DNA of 31,547 nt from a virus, in the IMG/VR virus record IMGVR_UViG_3300033146_001455, positions 1 through 31,547 of that record; one strand, given 5' to 3'. Below are positions 1 through 8,298 of this stretch, in pieces. The notes below the pieces were generated by a model. The model was given only the letters and a program-made list of their open reading frames with translations, did no database searches and had not been told where the DNA came from. Numbering within the stretch: position 1 is the stretch's first letter; every line of letters begins with the position of its first letter. Both the position numbers and the translations under genes were made by a program.

Positions 1-107
1 AAGGGGCCACAGCCAAGGTCAAGGCCACGACCACGGGTATATTCCACTACCTCATATTTTATCTTTGCCGCTTCGTTCCCCTGTGGGTCTTCCGGTCTCC
101 ATACCAT
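1..107 (-). CDS. SAM-dependent methyltransferase, N-terminal fragment (runs off left edge)
   Basis: Only the first 35 or so residues are inside the window. The reading frame opens with MVWRPEDPQGNE and ends at the edge with the glycine-rich string GLDLGCGP, which is motif I of class I (Rossmann) methyltransferases and forms the S-adenosylmethionine pocket. The start ATG at 107 shares one base with the TGA of the upstream gene (TGATG), a typical translational-coupling arrangement. Substrate cannot be judged: phage enzymes of this kind modify DNA, glycans or small molecules. It is the last gene of the head module that is visible. Family call is fairly safe because of motif I; the specific role is unknown. 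Confidence 0.7.
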   Translation of the reverse strand, partial: MVWRPEDPQGNEAAKIKYEVVEYTRGRGLDLGCGP

Positions 108-379
108 CAATGCCCCTCCGCATGAGATTCCAAAAGTTTTAATAGCGAAACTCGGCTGTTGTTCCTGGAATTATATTTAACCCCTGCATTGTCCAGAGCG
201 TTTTTGATTTCCGGGACGGATAAGGGTAAGCCGGATAAGGGCGCTGGCTCCACATGATGGGATAACTCGTTTCCCATTCCGTCAAACTTGCGCCCGTCTT
301 GCTCGTATCTGTGAGTTGTGCCGGGACCAGATACTGTTCCGTAGGGTCTTTTCTTGTCGAGTGCTTTTTTGTCAGACAT
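107..379 (-). CDS. Small HeH/LEM-like protein in head module
   Basis: 90 residues. The start at 379 (MSDKKALDK) is chosen over an upstream in-frame ATG at 406 because a GGAG box lies five bases before it. The N-terminal half is polar and probably disordered. The C-terminal part (about residues 51-86) reads as PLSVPEIKNALDNAGVKYN followed by a Leu-rich helix, resembling the HeH/LEM helix-extension-helix fold found in many phage head-tail proteins (pattern: hydrophobic-x-E-I/L-K-x-x-L-D-x-x-G-I-x-Y). Such modules are thought to bind DNA or act as connectors. It sits between the small virion-type protein and the methyltransferase and overlaps the latter by one base. The fold is inferred by eye only. 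Confidence 0.55.
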   Translation of the reverse strand: MSDKKALDKKRPYGTVSGPGTTHRYEQDGRKFDGMGNELSHHVEPAPLSGLPLSVPEIKNALDNAGVKYNSRNNSRVSLLKLLESHAEGH

Positions 380-420
380 GATTACTCCATATATAAACGG
401 GGGCACAAGGCCCCCGGTGA

Positions 421-810
421 TTAGGATTCTACGACGGCCCCGGGCACAAGTTCAAATTCAACGGCATACTGGCTGGCCATAGTCGCCCCGTTGGTAGCAG
501 ATCGCTTGAATTCCAGATACCCGCCCCTGTCCAGAGTGACAACATCCGTAAGCGGGGTAAGTTCGGTAAGGGCGGTCTGGGTGCCGTTCGCAAAGGCCCC
601 GACGGAAGTAGTACCGGCATAAACCGTGATAGCAGAGTCAGCGTGTGTACCTGCCGTTACGACATGCCCCCTGATTGATTTTATTTTCATTGCCGCGAAT
701 GCCTTGAATCTTGCGGCTACGGTGTTCACTGTGCCTGCCAAGCATTCTACTTGCGACGCCTGCCGTGTAATGTATGCAGGATGATCGTACCTTAAACTCA
801 TATCTCCCAT
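421..810 (-). CDS. Putative capsid decoration / small virion protein
   Basis: 129 residues. Start ATG at 810 (MGDMSLRYDHP) has a good AGGAGA box six bases upstream; the in-frame codon at 834 has none. The protein has no motif I recognise. It is rich in Ala, Thr, Val and Gly with alternating hydrophobic residues (for example the stretch around AITVYAGTTSVGAF), so a mainly beta fold is likely. Its place directly downstream of the major capsid gene, with a private hairpin leader (829-851), is where many phages keep a decoration or head-stabilising protein. Function is inferred from position and composition only. Confidence 0.45.
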   Translation of the reverse strand: MGDMSLRYDHPAYITRQASQVECLAGTVNTVAARFKAFAAMKIKSIRGHVVTAGTHADSAITVYAGTTSVGAFANGTQTALTELTPLTDVVTLDRGGYLEFKRSATNGATMASQYAVEFELVPGAVVES

Positions 811-828
811 GATCTTTCTCCTTAAATT

Positions 829-851
829 GGACACCCGCCTCCCGAGTGTCC
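829..851 (-). other. RNA hairpin between capsid gene and next gene
   Basis: In the minus-strand transcript GGACACUCG and CGGGUGUCC form a nine-pair stem (one U-G wobble) around a GGAGG loop. It lies in the 93-base gap between the capsid stop codon and the ribosome site of the 129-residue gene. There is no U tract after it, so it is not a standard terminator; protection of the capsid mRNA 3' end or tuning of downstream translation is more likely. Confidence 0.5.
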
Positions 852-903
852 GTTATATTCAAAAAGGGAAGGCCCTTCTTGTCATTTATTTTCACAGAAT
901 ACA

Positions 904-1848
904 TCAAGCCACGCTATCCCACATGAGGATACTGGCGTTATCCTCTGCTGTCCTGATTAATCCGTAACCTCCGCAATAGTACCAAGCCACGCCCTTTGAC
1001 CGCCCGAAATCCGTCGGAATTTTGCCCCTTATTTCTTCCGGGGTGACGATCCCTTCCGCTACCGTGTCATCACCAAAAAAGTACATCCAATCTGACTTCG
1101 CCTGACCCCATGTGCCATTTTGACCTTTGGCAATGTTGGTCTGTTCGGTGAACCTCATGTTCTGGTACCTGCCACGCTCACCAGACGCAATCTTTTTGTA
1201 CCCCTCAGTGGTGTACTGATTGATTGATTCAAGATCGGAATCAAGGGTTTCAAAAGTTGAAGGCCACGCGATGCACATGTAATCGTCTTCAACAAACGGA
1301 AGGATATTTCTCTCCTTCATTGTGTTGACAATCGCCTTTACATGCCCTTTCCGGAAAGCAACGGTATTCGTGGTGGTACATGCACCATTAGTGGTCAGAG
1401 TTACGGCGGTGGTGCTGGTGCCCCCGGTAGCTGCTACTCGCAACGGAGTTAACGCAAACTGAGCTTCTGCCAAGGTATCAAAGGCTTTTGCAGAGTCATG
1501 TTTCAGCGCCTTGTTGATAATCTTGGTCAAAGGGATTTCTGACATGTCGTTCAAAAAACCAGTGTACGGTACTGAATTTCCGGCCTCTCCAACAGTCAGG
1601 GTGCCCTGGGTGATTGTAAAATTCGTTTCGGGCATCGTGTTCGTTTCCACCAGCGCCCCGCCTTGCGAAGCAACGTTGGAAATGATGTCCCATGTGAATG
1701 TTTGGCCCGCATGCTTACCTATGGCGTTCTGAACTTCACAGAACTGCCGGAATTTCGCAAGCGGCTGATTTGCCGTTCTCAATTTTTTATCAAGATTCTT
1801 TGCGCTGAGATACCCGCCTAAAGAATTGACTGCCCAAAGTTGTCCCAT
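904..1848 (-). CDS. Major capsid protein (N4-gp56-like)
   Basis: 314 residues, the coat subunit of the icosahedral head. The start at 1848 (MGQLWAVNSLGG) has AGAGGGAA upstream; an in-frame codon at 1896 lacks a ribosome site. The sequence fits the N4-gp56-type coat family as I know it: an N-terminal arm, a GQTFTWDIISN strand, the ETNTMPETNFTITQGTLTV region, the helical SEIPLTKIINKALKHDSAKA segment (HK97-fold spine helix), and a C-terminal half with aromatic-rich strands such as DWMYFFGDDTV. It follows the scaffold gene directly (13-base gap), which is the standard position. Family recognition is from memory of the pattern; coat identity is well supported by gene order. Confidence 0.82.
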   Translation of the reverse strand: MGQLWAVNSLGGYLSAKNLDKKLRTANQPLAKFRQFCEVQNAIGKHAGQTFTWDIISNVASQGGALVETNTMPETNFTITQGTLTVGEAGNSVPYTGFLNDMSEIPLTKIINKALKHDSAKAFDTLAEAQFALTPLRVAATGGTSTTAVTLTTNGACTTTNTVAFRKGHVKAIVNTMKERNILPFVEDDYMCIAWPSTFETLDSDLESINQYTTEGYKKIASGERGRYQNMRFTEQTNIAKGQNGTWGQAKSDWMYFFGDDTVAEGIVTPEEIRGKIPTDFGRSKGVAWYYCGGYGLIRTAEDNASILMWDSVA

Positions 1849-1861
1849 ATTATTCCCTCTC

Positions 1862-2842
1862 TTAACGGCCCGGCCTGCTTGCTCCGAGTTCTGCAATTAT
1901 GTCGCTTGCAGACTGGCCCTTTGTTTTTGAATCCACATTGCCTTTGACGGCCCCCGCCGCCTGCACATTGTCGATGGTCTTCTTTTTGTTTTTTTTTCCT
2001 GCAAAGGGGTCTTCCGTTTTCCCGCCTGCAAGCCCCGTGACCCATTCCCGAACCTCGGACCCCGCTTTTTCGTAGGTTTCCCAAGTGTTCGGCTCTTTGG
2101 CTTTCAATCGCTCGTTTACCTTTTCTATGACCATGTTTCTTAGGTAGGGGTCATCGGTCAAATCATTGAACCCGCCTTTGTCAACTGGGCTGTTGAACTT
2201 ATGAGCAATCTTTTCAGAGTTATTGGTGTCCTCCACTGCTTTTTTGGCAATCTCCTGAATTTTCTCGGGGGTGACAGCATCTTCCCGGCTGCGTCCCTGG
2301 CTATTCAATTGTTCAATTGCCTGTGCTGCTTCTTCTGCTGTGCCGTACTGCATCGCCTCTGCCATCTCTTTTGGCGTCATCAGCTCAGGTGTTTCGTCTG
2401 GCAGGTCCGTCTCGGCCCCTGATTCGGAAGTGACGGCTTGCTCTTTGGCCTCTTTTAGCAGACGTGTTGCCTCTTCCAGGCGCTTATCCGCTGCTGACTC
2501 TTTCTGATATGTTCTTTTCCCCGCGTCCATTACATCAGATAGCAGGACCTCTTTTTCCTCCCCATCTACTATGACCTTGACCATCTCTGGTTCTTCTTCC
2601 GGGGGTTTTTCTTCCGGTTCTTCTTCCGGTTTTTCTCCGGCATCGTCCCCAGGGAGGTCGTCACCGTCCCCAGGATCGTCAACGCCCATGTCTTCTGCAT
2701 ATTTACCAGTGGCTTCGTCATTGTTTTCAATGATAGATTCCATCATGGCTGTGCGGTCCGTCAAAAGAGATGGCGCTTCTTCTTCGTGCTGTTTTCCGTC
2801 TTCTGATACGCCTGCTGTGGTGGCATCAAATTCTTTGTCCAT
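1862..2842 (-). CDS. Scaffolding protein
   Basis: 326 residues, strongly acidic N-terminal half with long Glu/Pro/Asp runs (residues roughly 50-95), a coiled-coil-prone middle (KRLEEATRLLKEAKEQAV), and a basic C-terminal tail (AGKKNKKKTIDN and PGR end). That profile, plus its place between the portal block and the coat gene, is typical of internal scaffolds that bind coat subunits through a basic helix and leave or are removed before packaging. Start ATG at 2842 has AAGGGG nine bases upstream; the codon before it at 2848 is a TTG and less likely. No protease gene is visible, so the scaffold probably exits intact, as in P22. Sequence family not identified; role inferred. Confidence 0.75.
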   Translation of the reverse strand: MDKEFDATTAGVSEDGKQHEEEAPSLLTDRTAMMESIIENNDEATGKYAEDMGVDDPGDGDDLPGDDAGEKPEEEPEEKPPEEEPEMVKVIVDGEEKEVLLSDVMDAGKRTYQKESAADKRLEEATRLLKEAKEQAVTSESGAETDLPDETPELMTPKEMAEAMQYGTAEEAAQAIEQLNSQGRSREDAVTPEKIQEIAKKAVEDTNNSEKIAHKFNSPVDKGGFNDLTDDPYLRNMVIEKVNERLKAKEPNTWETYEKAGSEVREWVTGLAGGKTEDPFAGKKNKKKTIDNVQAAGAVKGNVDSKTKGQSASDIIAELGASRPGR

Positions 2843-2844
2843 TT

Positions 2845-3147
2845 TCAAACCCCTTCATTATCTGACATTATTTCTAATTGCTGCATGGCTTGGCGTCCGT
2901 TCTGGATAGCCTCGTTTAGCCATTGCAACGCATTTTCCGCTGATTTTAATTCGAGCTGGATTTCTTCTATCCGCTCTTTGTTTCCGGCGCTGGTAACTTT
3001 TAAATTGTCAATGGACTGCATGACGACTTCCATTGCCCTGGCCTTTACATACCTGCCCGGGTCCGTATGAAAGAAGGCGTCGCATTTTTCACCGAGTATT
3101 ATTTCTGCCCGGATTGTTTCCAGGTCGTCTTGGTGTAGTGGGTTCAT
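2845..3147 (-). CDS. Small coiled-coil protein of head module
   Basis: 100 residues. The start overlaps the portal stop codon in an ATGA, so its translation is probably coupled to the portal. The N-terminal third carries the string MNPLHQDDLETIRAEIILGE and then FFHTDPGRYVK. From about residue 45 a heptad-like helix runs to the end (ERIEEIQLELKSAENALQWL), so a coiled coil is likely. Proteins of this size and shape sit between portal and scaffold in several podoviruses, but no function is established. Its stop overlaps the upstream side of the scaffold ribosome site. I do not recognise a family. Confidence 0.6.
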   Translation of the reverse strand: MNPLHQDDLETIRAEIILGEKCDAFFHTDPGRYVKARAMEVVMQSIDNLKVTSAGNKERIEEIQLELKSAENALQWLNEAIQNGRQAMQQLEIMSDNEGV

Positions 3148-6113
3148 TTTGGTTCCATAAGTCTAATCGCATTCTTGAGTTGTATTTCGTTATCGTCCAT
3201 ACCATCTCCCCAATGGTCTCCCCCAATCGTTATAATATCCCGTTTCCCGCCTTCGTCGTACATTTTCACATTTGAAAGGACGTCTTTAGCTGTCGAATCT
3301 TTAGTTATTTCTATGGCCGATGTAAAACCTAATTTTTTAAAATACTCTGGATCATCAGCGTACCATTCAAAAGACTCTGGAACGTTATCTCTTGGCGCGA
3401 CCTTTTCGTTTTGTGCCCGGATGCCAAAAGACTCAGAATCTTCTAAATATGAATATTTGTCTTGAAGGCTATCGGGCATATCATCGAAATCCCCATGCTT
3501 GTCCCTTGCTTTAAGATAATCTATTATTTTTTGGATGTCTTTTTCTGTGTTAGATGTCGAAACTCTTTTATCACTATTCCCCGGGAGCGACCGCAAAACA
3601 GAAGAATCAACCCCACGAGCCCCAGACCCAAAACCAGCACCAACGGCCCAATCCGCGAGAAGCATAGTAATATCAGCAGACTCTTTCGTAGTCAACGGCT
3701 GCCCGCTTATACCCTTGGCTCCTGCTTTCAACCCTGCTTTCGTGGGGTCAATAAACATCTCTCTCAGCCTACCACCCATAGCGCTCTGGATATTATCATA
3801 ATCAATGGGGGTTCCTGGCTTAGCCATCAAGCTCTCTATAAACCCAGGCTCCATCACAGACGTTTTAAACATCTTCTGGTACAGACCTTTCACATTCTCC
3901 ATCAAGGTAGGCGTGGGCTCCAGGGTGGGTGTGCTGGTATCTGTGTTAAAATTTGCAGTTGTATCGTGGGGGTCAGTGGTCGACCAATCAAAAGCGCTAC
4001 CCGGAGATGATAATTGATCATTCGGGATAACTGATCCGTCGCTCTGAGGCACTATTACTTCCGGCCCCTCTTCCCCGACAATATACGGCTGTCCGGCTTG
4101 TACTGGCCCACCGCCTGCCCTGCCTGGAATGCCTTGCCCCATGCCAAGCCCTTTGCCCTTCCCTGGCCCGGTCCCAAGATCATCTTGGATATCCATGTGT
4201 TTAATGATCAATTTATTCTCAAGCTCTTTATCCAACCGTTCGTCCTCGGCTTCCTGCTTGATCAATTCAAGCTCTTTTTTAGCTTCCCGATCCGCTTCGT
4301 TGTCTGCAAGCTCGGCCTGGAGCTTCTGAATAATCTGCCCCATTTCCTGCATTTTAGCCATGACCGGAGCCATTTTGGGGTCTTCCTGATCGATAAGAAA
4401 TCTTGCCCCGTCCTTATACCCCAACCTGCCGAATATTTCCTTGACGACTTCCTGCACATTCAAGCCCTGGGGCGGAGCTGCCATCAACTCCCGAACTTTT
4501 GTAATTGCCAGAGAAAAGCTGTTGAGTTTTTGCAGGGGGTCAGTGGCTCCCATGCCGACGTTGACTGTCAGTGTCAATTCCTGGTTGAGTAATTCGTCCG
4601 TAACCTCATCAATTCCGTATTTCTGCATGAGCTTTGCTTTCTGAGCTGCAATAGCCAGCACCACTGTATCCGTCTCATAATGCTGTTCCAGTTTTATGAG
4701 CTGGCGCATAACCGGCTCCACCCAGGTTTCCGCAAATGTTTTTATCAGATACTCGGTGAGGGCATTTACTCCGCCCTTGAACATCTGCATACCGCCAACC
4801 GTTTCGTTGAGTTTTCTGTTAGCCTGCACAGTGGCCTGGGAAAAGGTGCCTACCAGATCGTCAAAATCCATGTTGAGCCGGTCTTGTTCCATATAACTTG
4901 ACCCTGTAACGTCAGCAAACTGACGTTCCATGATGTCATCATGAGCATCAACAGTAGTGGCTCCGCCCGGCACGTTACGCATAAGATTCTGGATATCAAC
5001 GTTCCGGCCCCGGAGCACAGTGTACCTTTTGTTCATCACTAATTTTACATTGTCAGCCCGTTGGTTTGCGTTGTCGTTTAGCTCTGACTGTACGGGGATA
5101 CCCAGCCCAATTGGAGACGTCGGATATAATTTATGAGTCTCAATCACGGCAATGCCCATAACAAAAGGACGGTCTCCCGTGAAATATTGTTTTTCGATGG
5201 GTTCTGGGTCAGTCAATATATGCTCAGTCCCGAGCGTGAAATACACCATATCATTACCATCAATGCGGATAAAATTATGGTGCACCCAAACAACGTCAAA
5301 GGCGTTCAGAGGCTTAGCTTGATTGTCCTGCTCTGTTTTGTCCTCTCGGTTGCCCTCCCTGGTTGCTTTGGTTGTGTCGAAAACGAGTTTTGAAGCTGAT
5401 CTGATTGCCGAATCTTCAAGTTTTTTCCATTTTGGCTGGCCGGTTTTCGGGTCTGTCTGGACCATTTTAGCTTTGACGTCCTGGACGTACATGGGGATGA
5501 GTCTAATCACATACGGACTGGTGCCTATCGGGTCTGTCCAGCTCGCTGCTGGGTGTATGCGGAGTTGTTCCACGGGCATCAATTCAATGCACGGTTGATC
5601 TTTCAGAATCTTTGTTGCTGGGATCGTTTGCTCTTTCTGCTCGCCGGTGTCTTGATCAAGATATGGGATTTTATGATATTCGGTCTTTTCTTCATATTCC
5701 CAGGCTTGATAGCTGCACACCACGCCGATCACGTTCGAGTCTTGGAAAGCCCCGATACACGTAAGGAACCAAGGTATTGTCTTTGTGAGTCGGTATTGAA
5801 GCAACTCCTTCATCACATCCGCGCTGGCCTGTTGCTGTTCGTCTCCTGGGTTTTGAGCGTCGATTGAAACCACATCCATATTCGCAAAAAAGGCAGCGCT
5901 GGCGGCGGCTTCGTTGGCCCTGATAGCAGACCGGCTTTTCGGCCTGAATATTTTAGACCGGTACCGAAAAGACGCTTTATTATATTTTGAGCCTGCCCGG
6001 TGGGTGCTCTGAAAATGGTTGAGGCAATCTTCCCAGTTCCGGCGGTAATTGTTGTCTACAAAAGATGTCGACTGCTCATACGCCTGGGCTGCTAATTTTA
6101 GATAATCAGTCAT
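3144..6113 (-). CDS. Portal protein with long C-terminal extension
   Basis: 989 residues, against about 700-760 for podovirus portals. Residues 1 to about 650 form the portal: they hold the expected helical wing (NEAAASAAFFANMDVVSI), the region DSNVIGVVCSYQAWEYEE, and a coiled-coil end (ELELIKQEAEDERLDKELEN). Portals form a dodecameric ring at the packaging vertex. About residues 650-735 are a Gly/Pro-rich linker that contains a motif usually seen at the end of tape-measure proteins (GGPVQAGQPYIVGEEGPEV, near 667-685). Residues 735-989 are an extra globular region with no assignment, ending in a pattern SFEWYADDP, TSAIEI, TIGGDHWGDGMDDNEIQL. The gene overlaps its upstream neighbour by one base (TAATG). 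Portal identity is secure by order and size of the core; the tail domain is open. Confidence 0.85.
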   Translation of the reverse strand: MTDYLKLAAQAYEQSTSFVDNNYRRNWEDCLNHFQSTHRAGSKYNKASFRYRSKIFRPKSRSAIRANEAAASAAFFANMDVVSIDAQNPGDEQQQASADVMKELLQYRLTKTIPWFLTCIGAFQDSNVIGVVCSYQAWEYEEKTEYHKIPYLDQDTGEQKEQTIPATKILKDQPCIELMPVEQLRIHPAASWTDPIGTSPYVIRLIPMYVQDVKAKMVQTDPKTGQPKWKKLEDSAIRSASKLVFDTTKATREGNREDKTEQDNQAKPLNAFDVVWVHHNFIRIDGNDMVYFTLGTEHILTDPEPIEKQYFTGDRPFVMGIAVIETHKLYPTSPIGLGIPVQSELNDNANQRADNVKLVMNKRYTVLRGRNVDIQNLMRNVPGGATTVDAHDDIMERQFADVTGSSYMEQDRLNMDFDDLVGTFSQATVQANRKLNETVGGMQMFKGGVNALTEYLIKTFAETWVEPVMRQLIKLEQHYETDTVVLAIAAQKAKLMQKYGIDEVTDELLNQELTLTVNVGMGATDPLQKLNSFSLAITKVRELMAAPPQGLNVQEVVKEIFGRLGYKDGARFLIDQEDPKMAPVMAKMQEMGQIIQKLQAELADNEADREAKKELELIKQEAEDERLDKELENKLIIKHMDIQDDLGTGPGKGKGLGMGQGIPGRAGGGPVQAGQPYIVGEEGPEVIVPQSDGSVIPNDQLSSPGSAFDWSTTDPHDTTANFNTDTSTPTLEPTPTLMENVKGLYQKMFKTSVMEPGFIESLMAKPGTPIDYDNIQSAMGGRLREMFIDPTKAGLKAGAKGISGQPLTTKESADITMLLADWAVGAGFGSGARGVDSSVLRSLPGNSDKRVSTSNTEKDIQKIIDYLKARDKHGDFDDMPDSLQDKYSYLEDSESFGIRAQNEKVAPRDNVPESFEWYADDPEYFKKLGFTSAIEITKDSTAKDVLSNVKMYDEGGKRDIITIGGDHWGDGMDDNEIQLKNAIRLMEPK

Positions 6114-6490
6114 TATATTATAATCCCGTTGAATGGCTGTTCCCGGTCTGGGATGCCTTCAATATACGGCACATCTTCTCCGTCCCATTCCACGTGTCTG
6201 GGCTGGTTCGCACGCTCCAGCATCTCCCCGGCTGCTCGCATCACTTTTTTTAGACCTGGATCATGATGTAGTTTGTCTAAATGTAGGACGTAACCCCACC
6301 GGCTTGAATGTGCCAAATTCCGAATGATCAACACTCCCCCCGTCCGATCCGAATTGAGATGTGTAGCCCACAGGTGTCCAGGGTACAACTCATTGAGTTT
6401 GTAGGCGACACGTCCACACAACTCCAGGTCTTGAGCTGAGTAGCTGTGCCCGTCTACCATTTGCACTTGTATATTATTTTCAGTCGTCAT
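6113..6490 (-). CDS. Hypothetical protein between terminase and portal
   Basis: 125 residues, start at 6490 (MTTENNIQVQMVDG) with AGGGAG upstream; it overlaps the end of the preceding 54-residue gene by 11 bases and shares one base with the portal start. The middle (VAYKLNELYPGHLWATHLNSDRT and VLIIRNLAHSSRWGYVL) looks like an alpha/beta fold with strands VLIIRN and GYVLHL. The tail end is polar. Small genes of this type are common between terminase and portal in podoviruses; I know no function for it. Confidence 0.55.
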   Translation of the reverse strand: MTTENNIQVQMVDGHSYSAQDLELCGRVAYKLNELYPGHLWATHLNSDRTGGVLIIRNLAHSSRWGYVLHLDKLHHDPGLKKVMRAAGEMLERANQPRHVEWDGEDVPYIEGIPDREQPFNGIII

Positions 6491-6644
6491 AAATACCGCT
6501 CCCTGCCATGCCGTCTGTGTTTTTGAATTTGCGCCCATTGTGAAACTCGTATGCGGTCTCTGGCTCGTAACGCTCTGGGTCTGATGCTACCACCAGCGCT
6601 TTTAGACTGTACTCTCGCGTTGTTGGTGCTTTTGGCTCTGACAT
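6480..6644 (-). CDS. Small hypothetical protein after terminase
   Basis: 54 residues. Start ATG at 6644 (MSEPKAPTT) lies one base past the terminase stop and has GGAG nine bases upstream inside the terminase gene; another ATG at 6659 lacks such a site. The sequence is polar with a short motif YEFHNGRKFKNTDG near the end. No family recognised. Tight spacing on both sides and preserved frame suggest a real gene, and coupling to terminase translation is likely. Confidence 0.5.
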   Translation of the reverse strand: MSEPKAPTTREYSLKALVVASDPERYEPETAYEFHNGRKFKNTDGMAGSGIYDD

Positions 6645-6645
6645 A

Positions 6646-8298
6646 TCAATAATCTCCATCAAATTCAGGGGTTAAATCACGCTCATCAATTATTTGCGGT
6701 GGTGCCATGTCTAAATCATAAAACCGTGACATAGCGTCAAAGAAGTCTTTCTGCGTAGTCGCCGGGAAAAACATATACTCGTTGGACATGAACCAGTCTA
6801 CCAGATCATATACTCTGCCGTCCTGATTTTTCTGTTTTATTGGCTTGGCGATTAGATGCGCCTTGCCCTGTGCCCGGGCTTTGGCCTGCGCTGATGTTTC
6901 ATCGCCCCGGTATGGATAAAACCACCTCCAATTTTGATGATCTGGCACCAGCCGCCTGATGCGGTCATCTTTGGAAGTGGTATCGTCACGGGTCCAGGAA
7001 ACCTCTTGGATGTCAAAAGACCTCCTCTCAATGCGCATCATCTCTTTATAATGCTCAATGTCCGCTTGCATGCCATATTTTTCATACCCGACTTTTACCA
7101 CCTGGATGCCGGGTTGCCGAAGCCATTTATTCCTGAGTCCCTTCAACAGCTTCCACTTTTCAGGGAGAGCCATCTTGTGGCAGGCCCCATCCAGGAGATA
7201 TTTGTTTCTGGCTGCATCCAGACCCACGACCGCAAAGGCGGTATTTGATGTGCCTTTTTTTTTGGAGTTTGCCGGGTCAACGAGGATAGCAACATTAAGA
7301 GTCTGAGGCCGTAGTTCATACCGTCTGGCCCACTCTGGCTTAAATTCCTGCTCAGATCCAGCCAATGGGTTTTGAAGTTGTTGGCATGCAATAGTAAAAG
7401 CTGATGATTCTTTTTTTTTATGCGCCCATTTTGCCGGTGTAAGAAAGACCGACTCCCCGTCTGGGGTACCGTCGTCGGTGGCAGGGTGGATGCGGGGAGT
7501 CACAACGCCACGGTCAAGAATGGTACGGTAGGTATCAGCGAATGAATATCGGGTCCCGATATGCCATGTCCGAGCTGGCGTGTCCTCTCCCGGCCTGTTG
7601 GCTGCCAAATTCCTGGACATCTCCCAGGCTGCCGTGGTTTTTGCTATCATCTCACCGGTGGACACGCTTTCCACGGTCACTACATCATCATAGATCATTA
7701 ACTCAAAGTGCTTGCTCGTGGGCTGCCCATCCACGAGCCCCCAGGCTTCCACCGTCCTTTCTTTGGGATTATTGTCCCGCATACAAACGAGGCCCGTATC
7801 TAATGACCAGGAAGGAGAGTCTTTCTTAGGATTTTCAAAGAACGTATTCGGGTAGAGCTTGGGCAGGGAGGTGTTAAGTTCAAGCTCCTGTTTTATTTGG
7901 AATAAAAAGCCTTTGGCAATACCTTTTGTGTGGGAGAAAATACCGATTGTTATTTCTTTGTTTTTTGCAATTTCCTGAATGATTCCGGCGAATGTAATAA
8001 TTGTACTTTTATAATGCTCACGAGCCCATAGATCAATCATGCCATCCGGGCAGGCTTCGACCTCCCGACAGCGCTCATAGAGCCATGGGTGCATAGCGTC
8101 ATAGCGTTTTAGGATGACTGACAACATCACATATCTGTCACGAGCTCCCAGGTAGCCCCACTCCGCATCGCCCATGCCGGGGTCATTAAGCAATTGTCGG
8201 ATACACCTCTGCGCTTGGGCATAATTGCAAACCCGCAACCACTCCGCCACCTGGTTTATTGCCCCATCATTGATATGGACGGGTTGTGGCTTACTCAT
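6646..8298 (-). CDS. terL: Terminase large subunit
   Basis: 550 residues: the packaging motor ATPase plus nuclease. The Walker A site is a deviant form, WAREHYKST (about residues 91-99), known in a group of podovirus terminases in place of the usual G-x-G-K-S. Walker B is seen as ELMIYDDVV. The C-terminal RNase H-type nuclease starts at NVAILVDPANSKKKGTSN, whose Asp is the first metal ligand, and GYEKYGMQADIEHYKE follows. Start ATG at 8298 lies inside the end of terS (8-base overlap), with AAGAGG upstream; the TTG two codons earlier is less likely. Length matches the family. The enzyme docks on the portal ring and cuts concatemeric DNA. Confidence 0.92.
   Translation of the reverse strand: MSKPQPVHINDGAINQVAEWLRVCNYAQAQRCIRQLLNDPGMGDAEWGYLGARDRYVMLSVILKRYDAMHPWLYERCREVEACPDGMIDLWAREHYKSTIITFAGIIQEIAKNKEITIGIFSHTKGIAKGFLFQIKQELELNTSLPKLYPNTFFENPKKDSPSWSLDTGLVCMRDNNPKERTVEAWGLVDGQPTSKHFELMIYDDVVTVESVSTGEMIAKTTAAWEMSRNLAANRPGEDTPARTWHIGTRYSFADTYRTILDRGVVTPRIHPATDDGTPDGESVFLTPAKWAHKKKESSAFTIACQQLQNPLAGSEQEFKPEWARRYELRPQTLNVAILVDPANSKKKGTSNTAFAVVGLDAARNKYLLDGACHKMALPEKWKLLKGLRNKWLRQPGIQVVKVGYEKYGMQADIEHYKEMMRIERRSFDIQEVSWTRDDTTSKDDRIRRLVPDHQNWRWFYPYRGDETSAQAKARAQGKAHLIAKPIKQKNQDGRVYDLVDWFMSNEYMFFPATTQKDFFDAMSRFYDLDMAPPQIIDERDLTPEFDGDY

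Noticed and set aside
829-851. Possible terminator after the capsid gene
   Set aside because: Stem is real but no T tract follows; kept as a hairpin only.
638-907. 89-codon minus-strand frame overlapping the small virion protein gene
   Set aside because: It lies mostly inside 421-810 in another frame, has no ribosome site and no known pattern; shadow.
2571-2909. Ser/Pro-rich plus-strand frame of 112 codons
   Set aside because: It is the antisense of the acidic Glu-rich scaffold codons; low complexity artefact.
3144-3540. ADP-ribosyltransferase active site in the portal tail
   Set aside because: STS at the RVSTSN string and an E near the end are present, but the spacing and the E-x-E or Q-x-E pair do not fit; not claimed as a feature.
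3462-4592. Long plus-strand frames (182 and 164 codons) opposite the portal
   Set aside because: Antisense to the portal; no ribosome sites, no recognisable domain.
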